Positions 22,318 through 31,354 of a stretch of 64,000 bases of DNA are shown here, in pieces. The position numbers were made by a program, and so were the translations under genes. Numbering within the stretch: the first letter of the stretch is position 1; each line of letters opens with the position of its first letter. The notes under the pieces were generated by a model. That model was not told the origin of the DNA, did no database searches, and saw only the letters and a program-made list of their open reading frames with translations. Source of the stretch: Nemertoderma westbladi (Eukaryota > Xenacoelomorpha > Nemertodermatida > Nemertodermatidae); contig JAUCBJ010007607.1 in NCBI GenBank assembly GCA_032718475.1, forward strand, positions 1 through 64,000. The letters are read 5' to 3'.

Positions 22318-23915
22318 TTATCGTTTTGTTGATCGAGCCCTGCCTCGAAAACTGCGCACAGGTGACTTTGCTCGCGATATGGGACTTGTGGGGCGAGTCA
22401 CTGGTTTCGTTTGGACGTTGAGAGATGGTGCGACTATTTCCTCGCAAATTCGTCTATTTGGCATCCCAAATCCTCGTCCGATTCCTCGTGACCGATCAGT
22501 TGTCACTACAGTTGGTAGAACGTCTGGGAACGCGCGAGAAGCGGACGACGCAGACCCAAGAGTAGCTTGTGCCCCCTTCTGATCAGCTGGTGTATGTCCC
22601 GATCCTCCTGTTGGTTCTCTAGGAAGCGATACCGTATCCCGAGTAATTCGAATGGTCGGCTCAACTCCCTTGCGTTCTTCTATATTAATAGACTTCTTTA
22701 ACTGTTGGCCCACTTTCTGGACCCGTATGATCCTACCCTGTCCGTCCTCCCGAGGGTGACGTGCAGACGGCGCAACCGGAGTGGCTGGTATATTTGTCGC
22801 CTCTAGGACCTCCTCTTCCTCGAATACGCTCGCTCGTATACGTTTGTGGTAAAACGCGGCTCGGTACGCCCATGCAACGGTTAACCAAGCTCCTTTATTC
22901 CGCTTTTCAGTTCGGAAACGATCGAATTCACCATACGTAATGCGATTAACGACTTTCTGAAAATTCCACGTGTTTTTGTTATCCGGGTGAATCTGTAATA
23001 GATACTCGCGCACTACTCGGAATCCACTGTCGTGGGGCAAAATATCGACAACCTCGATAAGTTCGTCATATTGGGGCATAGCGGAGATATATCCTTCCGA
23101 CATCATCGTTTGAGGATTTACCGCCCAAAATCCGAGATGCGCTCTCATCGGAAACCGTCTTCTTTGTGCCGATACATGTTCGTCGGCTAAATCTTCCCAC
23201 TCATCAAATAACTTCCTCACGAGTTTTACAGATTCGTGTTCATAAGGTATGTCTCTTAGTTGGCATTCAGATGCTCGATGTCCTTTTATATTGCAATAAG
23301 TACATTGAGCCATAAATCTCCAGCAAGTATAAAAGGTATGAGACCCTTGATCCCCACACCATCCACAGATTAGCTGAGTCGTAGTAATGTGCTTTCCACT
23401 GCACTTGGTCGAATGATGTCCAGCGACGCCACATTTACCACACATCGTGTTGGCAGGGTACCACACTCGTTCGTATATAAGATCCCCAATCGGTCGAGCG
23501 CTTCCTCCCACACTATAATCGTAATCATCTGGATCTATGAGTTGGTAGGTTTCTGAAGGTTGTACACAAACTATAGCATCTGTTGCTTCAAGTTGTCGAA
23601 TCTCCGTCTGAGATTTCTTCGGGAGGTTCCTTTCTATCTCAAGAAGTTCCTCTAAAGGATCGTCAGTGATCGTAGTAGTTACTTCGAAATCATCACCAAG
23701 GTGACCGATAGGCGCACGCGTCTGCCGTGATTCGTTCGTAACCTCCACGATACCGTCGTGTCATATTTAGTTCTCGCGAGTTTCGCTGTACTTTCTGATA
23801 ATTCCTTTATACCGAATATAGTGTAGTCCTTGGCTCCAAATCTTTCGAATGGCGCTGCTGCCTCCTCTTGGATATCATATCCCCATCTCGGCTCTCCTTG
23901 TATCCCTTTCTCCAT
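22318..23915 (-). CDS. BEL-1 third ORF: triple CCHC zinc-knuckle protein
   Basis: A true ATG lies at 23913-23915. The frame runs to about 23750, where a one-base shift moves it to the frame that stays open to 22318 (the second frame has only a GTG start at 23748). The ~530-residue protein has three zinc knuckles in a row at about 150-215: CGKCGVAGHHSTKC, CGWCGDQGSHTFYTC (one residue longer) and CTYCNIKGHRASEC. A ~150-residue conserved-looking region (FWAVNPQTMMSEGY to WLTVAWAYRAAFY) and a basic Ser/Pro/Arg-rich tail follow. There is no signal peptide or membrane anchor, so it is not an env despite its position after integrase. RNA or ssDNA binding is inferred from the knuckles. I do not recognise the core region. 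Confidence 0.65.
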
Positions 23916-24581
23916 AATTAGGGGTGTAGTTACATAATCATTACTACTAGAGGGAATACAACAGAGTTTGTAGTTAGTTGTGAGGAGACGGGAGAGTTTC
24001 GTCTGCCCTTTGGGCTCGACAACGCTCTAACCTCCTACCCATAGCCTAAGATCTAGGGTTTCTTTAATGACACGCTGCTTCTTATCTAAAATTTTTTGCC
24101 GAAATAAAAACGAATTTGGGCTAAACTGGCTGTGAGTCTAAAATACTCACTTTTTGATCCCAAACTATTATCAGAAAATAAGCAGTCAAGAATTAGTAAT
24201 AAATATAGGGGAGTCTATTTATTGACGTAACTTATTGAAACAAGACCGTGTAAAATTTAATTAAAATTTTAAGAAAGGCTCGCAAGTCTTCCTCTCTTGT
24301 TTCTCTAATTTTAAGTTCCACCCGACTGTACCCTGAAATCTATTCACTGGAGAAAATTTTAAAAATTTTTCAAATCCAAATGGATTGTCTAAAATTTCGA
24401 AAATGTCTCAATATTGTGAGTTCCAAGTAGAATTCCATTTCTTATACCTACAAATCCCGCTCCTATGTGACACATAAGGGTACAACCCTCAATGTTCACA
24501 TATAAAGACAATGGAATTCTACCGCTGCGCTGTCCTTACTACGGTGTACAGGTACGTGGAAATCTATTTGTAAACTCCTAA
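23916..24581. other. Spacer between integrase and third ORF
   Basis: No ORF. It contains one AAGAAAGGCTCGCAAGTCTT motif at 24271 and an imperfect inverted pair around GTGACACATAAGGG at about 24420-24530 (CAAGTAGAATTCCATT against AATGGAATTCTACCG). A subgenomic or spliced RNA for the third ORF would need signals in this area; none is certain. Confidence 0.35.
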
Positions 24582-26496
24582 TTATTTACTAGTATTAGGT
24601 GGAGATTTGTAGTCTCCAGACTCGTTACGAGTCTCTTCAAGAAGTACGAGACGTTGAGTCGGTCTGTCAACTGTACGACCGTCAATTGTCCGTACTGTCA
24701 CAGTTCTTGTCACTCCATCCATAGATGGATGTGTGGCTAAAATTACACCTGTTATCCAGAAGCGTCTTTTTAGATTCACTTCCGCTAACAGCACGTGATC
24801 TCCCGGCTTTAATGCGCGGGTGTTATTGTACCAAGTTGTTCTGGCAGAAATAGAGGGCAAATAATGGTTTTGCCATATTTCCCAGAATTTGTTAGCCAGT
24901 AGTTGCGTGATTTTCCACGCTTTTCTACCGTAGCTGTCGCTTTCTGTTGGAATAGAAATAGGCATTAATGTAGTCGGTGCCTGCATAAGCAGGTGTGCAG
25001 GTGTTAATGCAAACTGGGATTGTTTGTCATCGGGTACTAATACTATTGGTCTAGTATTTAGTATTGCCTCGATTTCAACAAACAGTGTTGTCAGTTGGTC
25101 GTCTGTCAATATGTGGTTTACTGGAATGACTTTTGCCATTGCCGTCTTTATAGATCTAATCAATCTCTCCCAGACTCCGCCTCTCCATGGACTATCTGGA
25201 GGATTAAACTTCCAAACAATCTTGTGAGGTTGTAGTTCGTTTGAGATTTGATCATGATCTAATTTCTTAAAGGCTCTAGCAATCTCATTTCGAGCACCAA
25301 CAAAGTTTGTCCCTTGGTCTGAGTACAAGCATTTTACTAGTCCGCGTCTAGCGATAAATCGCCGCAATGCTAGTATAAACGCGTTGGTGGAAAGATCCAT
25401 CACACGTTCAATATGAACTGCCCTACTGGACATACATGTGAAAATCAGTCCCCAGCGTTTTACTAGTATACGTCCACGTTTCGTATGTATGGGACCAAAG
25501 CAATCAATTCCAGTCTCTGTAAAAGGTGGTCTGAATGCTTGAAGTCGTGCTTGTGGAAGTTCACTCATTTCTTGGGTACCTATTCTAGAATGTACCTTTT
25601 TACAAATAATACACGTACGTGTCACTGAACTTAACGCTTTACTGGGTCTAATTAATACAAATCTTGTACGTAAGTAGGAAAGACAGTGGTGTCTTCCAGC
25701 GTGTTTCAGATGTAAATGTGCGTCCAGTATCATTGCACGTTGTAGTTCGTGATGTTGCGGTATTATTATTGGGTATCTAAAGTTTGTGTTAAAGTCAATG
25801 TTTTGAAGCCGAGATTTATGACAAATTAAGCCATTATAAATTATCGGACTCCAACTCAATATTGGTGACGACTTGATTGGTTGACCTTGATTTATAGATG
25901 TGAATTCGCGCGCGAAATATCGCAGTTGGTAATGGCGAATTAATTTAATTTCACACCTGTCAATCTCAGCCAATGTAAGTCGACGTGTAAAGTCGCGTTT
26001 GCCTTTTAACGTATTGTACAAAACGTACAATCCACGCTAATTTTCGGCAGGCATTCGTCCAAGAGTCTGTTAAGTTTACAATACGGTCGACGTAAGTATT
26101 TGTGACGTCATCAGGTAAGTCAATGGAGATTTTGGAAGGTTTTGATTTACTAGAAGGGCCCACGGGTCCGCCGGTAAGTATTCCCTTGTTGACTGTTGAT
26201 CCGTCCGGGTCTACAAGTAATTTGTCCTTCTTCGTCTTCTTACCTTGATTGTCAGTACTTTGTAAGTCGATCGTTAATGGTGGTTTGAACTCTATGGGGT
26301 CAGTGGGTTTCGGTAAGCTTATTTTTCTGCCGATATTAATCCCAGGTTTCACCATAGGTTGCAAGTTCGGTATGTCTCTTGAGCGCAAAGTAACACCTGT
26401 ATTTACATTAGCGTAGGTACTACCCACATCTGTAATACATGAGGTTTCACCGTGCTTATGGTTGCTCAAGTGCGTCAAAATTTTGTAGTTTGTCAA
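24582..26496 (-). CDS. BEL-1 integrase with DUF5641-like C-terminus, frameshifted
   Basis: Two overlapping frames encode it: 26496-25966 (linker region up to DSWTNACRKLAW) and 26030-24582, meeting at a one-base shift near 26030. The integrase has a zinc-binding region (HLKHAGRHHC...CIICKK), a DDE core with GIDCFGP, YSDQGTNFVGA and the Glu of WRGGVWERLIRS, and a C-terminal DUF5641-like domain (KPGDHVLLAE, RRFWITGVI). All three catalytic acids are present. It inserts the cDNA into host chromosomes, giving the ACGAT duplication seen here. As read the frame break separates it from RT. Confidence 0.8.
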
Positions 26497-29400
26497 TAGA
26501 AGGCCGCTCCAATAGGGAAACTGCGGCTTTATTGTTTGTCAATATGTTACTAGTGTCTGGTATATCATTTTGTGACATGTCTGGTAAAATGTTTCGCGGA
26601 ACATCCGGCGAAACATCTAGTGACGTGTCTGGCAAAACGTCTGGTTGGCCGTCTAGTAACGCGTCTGGTGATACGTCTGGCGATATGTCTGGTGTAGAAA
26701 GGCTCGCAAGTCTTCCTCTCTTGACCTTTGAAGTTATATCTTTCCATTTCGCCTTCGGTTTCTTCTTGAGTTTAGCCGCCGTTGTCTTTTTCTTTGCCTT
26801 CCCCTTTTTTGATTTCTTGATTTCGGCGTCCTTAGGGATAGTGTTAGAATTGTTGTCATATAACGGTGGCCAATCTTGTGTCGATTTCTGCAAGAATTGG
26901 GGTCCGTGTTGCCAAAATTCTTTGTTCTCCGGTTTACAGAATTCCTCAGGCATCATTCCTCGCGACGCAATATCGGCTGGGTTTTGTGGTCCGGGACAAT
27001 GTCGCCAATCTTCTTTTATTGAACGGTCTAGAATTTCCGCGCGACGGTTAGCTACGAATGTCTTGAATTCAAGTGTGTCGTTGTTTATGTAAAATAAAAC
27101 CAACGTCGCGTCAGTCCAATAAAATATCTGTAAACTTGACTGTAGTTCTGTCTGTATAAGGTTCACAATTGTGGTTGACAGTGTTGCGGCTTGTAGCTCA
27201 GCTCGTGGTGTCGTCATATACTTAGTAGGCATTGTTTTTGCCTTAGAAGTAATGAGCGAAACATCGAATTCTTCTGAGTCTACTTGTCTGCGCAAGTACG
27301 CTGCCACACCAAAACCGTTGTCACTGGCGTCAGAAAAACAATGTAATTCCAAGTTGTCAGGAAATGTTGTTTGTAATGGAAAGTAGACTCTGGGTATGGA
27401 ATAATCCTCTAGCGAAGATAATTCTGCCTCCCAGGTCTTCCATAAGTCCACTTGGTCTGATGAGATCGGCTCGTCCCATGTCAGTCCATCCTTCCAAATA
27501 CTGCGCATATAAATGCGGGCTTGCAGTATTATTGGACTGATGAATCCTAATGGATCGAACAATCGGCTCAATTTTGACAAGCATGATCTCTTTGTCAGTG
27601 TGTTTTCTTGACTGTCCAGTCTCACCTTTACTCGAAAGTTGTCCGTGTTTGGGTCCCAAAAGAGCCCCAACACCTTGGTCGTCGGTAGTGGTTCGAACTC
27701 TAGGTCTATGTCACCACCTCCACGCTCAGTCGTTCCAAATGAGTCTACTAATTCGGCACTGTTTGAGGCGAATTTGGTGAGGTTAAAACCTCCGCCCGCT
27801 AAGCAGTCCCGTAATTGATGTGCTACTGTTGTAGCACGTTCTACTGTGTCGCAACTCTGTAAACCGTCGTCGACGTAAAAGTCACGCTCCACAATCCTAA
27901 TTATCTCTGGGTCATATAAATGTTTCTGATCCCTAGCGGCTTGTTTTAGGGCGTACATCGTACAGTTTGGGCTGTCTCTGGCACCGAAAACGCGAACTTG
28001 CATTTGGTAAGTTGCCGGTGGTAGACTTAAGTCTCCTTCCGGGTACCAGAGGAACCTCAAACTGTCTCTGTCTTGCTCTAACGCTTTCACTTGGTGAAAC
28101 ATAGCTTCAACGTCACAAGTAAAAGCTACTTGACGCTGACGGAAGCGCATAATCACCCCCATAAGATAATTATTCATGTTTGGTCCATCCATCAACTCGC
28201 TATTTAGGGACATTCCCTCAAACAGAGCCGTACAGTCATTGACTACACGTACTTTGTCTGGTTTGTCGGGGTGTCTCACGTAGTGATGTGGCAAGTAGTA
28301 CGTCTGGTCAGTTACTATCTCTGGGTTAGTCATTCGGATAGCGTATCCCTTGGTCAAATACGTCTCCATCTGAGTGTTGTACTGCAGATGGGCTTTCTCG
28401 TCCTTTAATAGACGTTGCCGTATTGAGTGTAGACGTCTTAAAGCTAGTGGGTAGTTATTTATAAGTTTAGGACTTTGGCTACGCCATAACATCCCCACCT
28501 CATAATGTCTGTCTTTCGTCTGGCGGATAGTATCTTCCATGATCCTCAAAGATTGTTTCTCCTGTTCCGACATACATGGTTCGTAGCTACCAGGTTCAGC
28601 TGTATCTTGTTCTAACCACCTGATAGTCTTCTCCGTTAATTCTTTGTCCAATGCGGCTTGTTCCACTTGATGATTTCTCAACGCGTCATCATCGATATCG
28701 ACGGGCATTGTTGAGGTTGTTGGGGTAGGTAGACTCGCAAGCCTTCCGGCGTTATCATCTGTCGTCGATGGAATCTCTGGCTGACTCGTCTTCTCCCCAA
28801 GTTCTAAACTCACCTGGTGGATTAGCTGCTCCTTGTGACTTATCATACTAGTTACACGTCTGTCATGTCTTGTATGTAAGGTAGTATGGTCCACGTCGTG
28901 TGAAAAGGAATGAATTGAATTTGTAGTTAATAAACTACATGTACTTTGTACATCGTCTTCCTCGTCACTTATGTCTAGTGTGCGCACAGGCGCTCGAGTA
29001 TACCACCCTATCGGCGTTCTACAGGCGTATGCGTTTCCCGCTACGACTGCCGATGGTCTGGTTTCCCACACTTGATGTAGATTGAATTGGTCTGTCCCGA
29101 TCAGCATTGCTACCGATCTATAATTGACAGGACATTCAGGTACACCAAGGTTTCTGAAATACTTACGGTCCTCCAAGGATTGTTCTGGGACAGGACCTAG
29201 TAGGTTACTAAAGTCTTTTGTGGCCGCAAAAGTCAAATCCTTGAAGGGTAACAAAGACCTCTCCTTTTCGCTGTGTTGCGATTTTGGAAGAAGAGTGTCT
29301 AAGTTTAACTTAACTCGTGTCACTGGTATTGCATGTTGTCCGTGCATACTACTTACGGTATAGCTGACGCGCTTACCTTGTTTGAGATCCGTCACTACAT

Positions 29401-29584
29401 CAGCTATCTGTTCATCCACGTAGCTGTGAGATGAGGCTGAATCCAGGATAGCGTAGATTCTCTTGCTCCCCTTTGTGCCAGTAATCTTAATCGGAATTAC
29501 ACTGAATCCCTTTAGTTGGTCAGTCGTCAGAAGCGCGATCGATGGTTGTTCGTCTCCATCAGAATATACGTCGTCGTCTTCTGA
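26456..29584 (-). CDS. BEL-1 pol: protease, reverse transcriptase, RNase H
   Basis: In frame with the upstream gag but separated by the TAG at 29585-29587. The protease begins with ILDSAS near 29450 (DSA in place of DSG/DTG). RT motifs are VRVVNDCTALFEG, TCDVEAMFHQV (catalytic Asp, about 28110) and FYVDDGL (about 27875). RNase H shows CFSDASDNG, PRAELQAA and WTDATLV, ending in WRHCPGPQNPADIASRG, a hallmark of BEL pol. A Lys-rich stretch and an acidic 12-15-bp repeat region (SPDVSPDALLDG) follow, and the frame ends at 26456 while similarity passes into the next frame. Catalytic residues of RT are intact. All products act in the cytoplasmic particle. Confidence 0.85.
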   Translation of the reverse strand, partial: SEDDDVYSDGDEQPSIALLTTDQLKGFSVIPIKITGTKGSKRIYAILDSASSHSYVDEQIADVVTDLKQGKRVSYTVSSMHGQHAIPVTRVKLNLDTLLPKSQHSEKERSLLPFKDLTFAATKDFSNLLGPVPEQSLEDRKYFRNLGVPECPVNYRSVAMLIGTDQFNLHQVWETRPSAVVAGNAYACRTPIGWYTRAPVRTLDISDEEDDVQSTCSLLTTNSIHSFSHDVDHTTLHTRHDRRVTSMISHKEQLIHQVSLELGEKTSQPEIPSTTDDNAGRLASLPTPTTSTMPVDIDDDALRNHQVEQAALDKELTEKTIRWLEQDTAEPGSYEPCMSEQEKQSLRIMEDTIRQTKDRHYEVGMLWRSQSPKLINNYPLALRRLHSIRQRLLKDEKAHLQYNTQMETYLTKGYAIRMTNPEIVTDQTYYLPHHYVRHPDKPDKVRVVNDCTALFEGMSLNSELMDGPNMNNYLMGVIMRFRQRQVAFTCDVEAMFHQVKALEQDRDSLRFLWYPEGDLSLPPATYQMQVRVFGARDSPNCTMYALKQAARDQKHLYDPEIIRIVERDFYVDDGLQSCDTVERATTVAHQLRDCLAGGGFNLTKFASNSAELVDSFGTTERGGGDIDLEFEPLPTTKVLGLFWDPNTDNFRVKVRLDSQENTLTKRSCLSKLSRLFDPLGFISPIILQARIYMRSIWKDGLTWDEPISSDQVDLWKTWEAELSSLEDYSIPRVYFPLQTTFPDNLELHCFSDASDNGFGVAAYLRRQVDSEEFDVSLITSKAKTMPTKYMTTPRAELQAATLSTTIVNLIQTELQSSLQIFYWTDATLVLFYINNDTLEFKTFVANRRAEILDRSIKEDWRHCPGPQNPADIASRGMMPEEFCKPENKEFWQHGPQFLQKSTQDWPPLYDNNSNTIPKDAEIKKSKKGKAKKKTTAAKLKKKPKAKWKDITSKVKRGRLASLSTPDISPDVSPDALLDGQPDVLPDTSLDVSPDVPRNILPDMSQNDIPDTSNILTNNKAAVSLLERPSIDKLQNFDALEQP

Positions 29585-31354
29585 CTATTCGTCCGACGAT
29601 CCGGATTGTTCTGAGAAGCAATCCTTTATATGTGTCACAAAGGTCGGAGTCATTTTCGATTCTCGAATTTTGTAGGCCGCATCACATCTCGCTGCTGCTT
29701 CCGGGTGTTCCCTGGCGAAGCGTTTTGTCGGCGTGTGGCTGTCTGTGTGGAGCAGACCGTCGTGGTTGCGTCCACAGGATGGACAAGTGTCGGTATTTGG
29801 GCAATCTTTACGGACGTGTCCGTGTCGCGTACACCGCCAACAAGAGTCCAATGGCCGTATCTGCAGCCGTCGTTCTTCCGAATTTAACTCGCGAAACTGT
29901 CGACAACCTCTCAACTTGTGACCGATATACCGCTTGCCCAAATGCTCGCAGTATTGGCAGCCACTGAAGTCGGTACTGAGTTGCTGTCTCGTCTGTTTTG
30001 TCCCAATGGGCGCAGATACCCTACTACCGTCCGAGAATTGTCGTGATTCCGTCGGTGTGGCGTAAGTGGCCGTCTTAGTGGATGTTGTCTGGGGTTTTTG
30101 TCGGTTTGAGGATGGCAAGGTGATTCCTTCTGCCACGATGTGCTGGTCAGTGTAGTTGGATCGAGTTTCTACTACTGCTTCCCTGGATATCAAAAGGTAC
30201 ACATCCTCCAGTTTTAAGAATCCACCCCGCTCTTCCCGCTGGTATTCGATCTTTCTCCACTCCCGACGAAGTCGATGGTGGAGTCGTCCTATGATCTTTA
30301 ATAGGACTGTAGGGGTATTCCCGTAGTCAAGTTGTCCAATGGATCTTAAAGTAGTGATAGCGTTCTTTATCTCGTCAGCCAGTTTCAATAAGTCGACGGG
30401 TTTAGTAATAGCCCCTCCCTTACAGAGTTCCTCTATCACTGACCTGGCCATGCTGACTGTACCTCCGTATATCGAAGTTAAACGATCGTACGCTAGTTTG
30501 AAAGCGTCCGGTACACCAACGAAGGTCTCCGCCAAACGTTTAGGTTCTCCTGACAACGTTTGAAGCAGGTAATTAAACTTCTCCCGTGATGTAAAGGCGC
30601 ACACGGCGATCTGAGATTCGATATAGTCTACGAAAGTGTGCCAGTGTTTTGAACTACCGGAAAACTTCGGTGGTTGTTGTACCGGCAATCCCTGTCTGGC
30701 TGCGAATTTCGCTATCTCCTCGGCAACGTTCAGAGTTTCGCGTCCTTGGTTGGTAATCTGGTTGATATCCCTTCTTGGCGCTTTTCCCTGATATGATGTG
30801 TGTTTTGAAGGTACCGGTCTTTGTGGTTCCTTCGGGTGTCTATTGTGTTCGAATTCAGTGTTCCTCGAACTATCGGTTTGAACTTCCTCCAGACGTTCCT
30901 CAATCCGGGCCAACTTGTTGACAATGTCGGCGAATTGTTGTGTACTGATTGCGTCCGTTGGTTGTAACGCCTTTTGTGTTGGTGTATTTTGTGGAGGATT
31001 GTCTGCAGTCTGAACGCTCGCGTTTGTATTCATCGGCCGCCCCTGTTCTAAATACCTCGCGTTTCGGGTAATCCGATTCGCTCGAAGTACTACTATCATC
31101 TGGATATGGTGGTCGACGTGCTCGCGTCCGTTGCGTCGTACGAATTCTAACGTTTCGCTTTGGAACATCGTCCACTGGTCTCCGTTGTTCGGTAGGCTCA
31201 CAAGTCTTCCTCGAAGTCGTAGATTGCGATGTAAACTGGTTGAACGGTCGCGTATCCACTGGTCTCCGTTGTTCGGTAGGCTCACAAGTCTTCCTCGAAG
31301 TCGTAGATTGCGATGCAAACTGAACCGGTGGGCGAATGACAGCATTTGAATCAA
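29585..31354 (-). CDS. BEL-1 gag core and zinc knuckles (second gag frame), ends in TAG before pol
   Basis: This frame overlaps the first gag ORF by about 450 bp (30900-31354). Meaningful protein starts near 31040. The core KFSGSSKHWHTFVDYIES...FNYLLQTLSGEPKRLAETF matches the DUF1759-type BEL gag capsid region. The C-terminus has the nucleocapsid knuckles CQYCEHLGKRYIGHKLRGC and CWRCTRHGHVRKDC plus CPSCGRNHDGLLH. It ends at TAG (29585-29587), after which the same frame continues straight into protease. That arrangement allows stop-codon readthrough, but a simple nonsense mutation is equally possible. Confidence 0.8.
   Translation of the reverse strand: MIQMLSFAHRFSLHRNLRLRGRLVSLPNNGDQWIRDRSTSLHRNLRLRGRLVSLPNNGDQWTMFQSETLEFVRRNGREHVDHHIQMIVVLRANRITRNARYLEQGRPMNTNASVQTADNPPQNTPTQKALQPTDAISTQQFADIVNKLARIEERLEEVQTDSSRNTEFEHNRHPKEPQRPVPSKHTSYQGKAPRRDINQITNQGRETLNVAEEIAKFAARQGLPVQQPPKFSGSSKHWHTFVDYIESQIAVCAFTSREKFNYLLQTLSGEPKRLAETFVGVPDAFKLAYDRLTSIYGGTVSMARSVIEELCKGGAITKPVDLLKLADEIKNAITTLRSIGQLDYGNTPTVLLKIIGRLHHRLRREWRKIEYQREERGGFLKLEDVYLLISREAVVETRSNYTDQHIVAEGITLPSSNRQKPQTTSTKTATYATPTESRQFSDGSRVSAPIGTKQTRQQLSTDFSGCQYCEHLGKRYIGHKLRGCRQFRELNSEERRLQIRPLDSCWRCTRHGHVRKDCPNTDTCPSCGRNHDGLLHTDSHTPTKRFAREHPEAAARCDAAYKIRESKMTPTFVTHIKDCFSEQSGSSDE

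Noticed and set aside
22318-23915. Envelope gene of BEL-1
   Set aside because: Position fits, but there is no signal peptide or membrane segment, and zinc knuckles are present.
26439-27092. 217-codon plus-strand frame over pol
   Set aside because: Shadow of the BEL-1 pol reading frame on the opposite strand.
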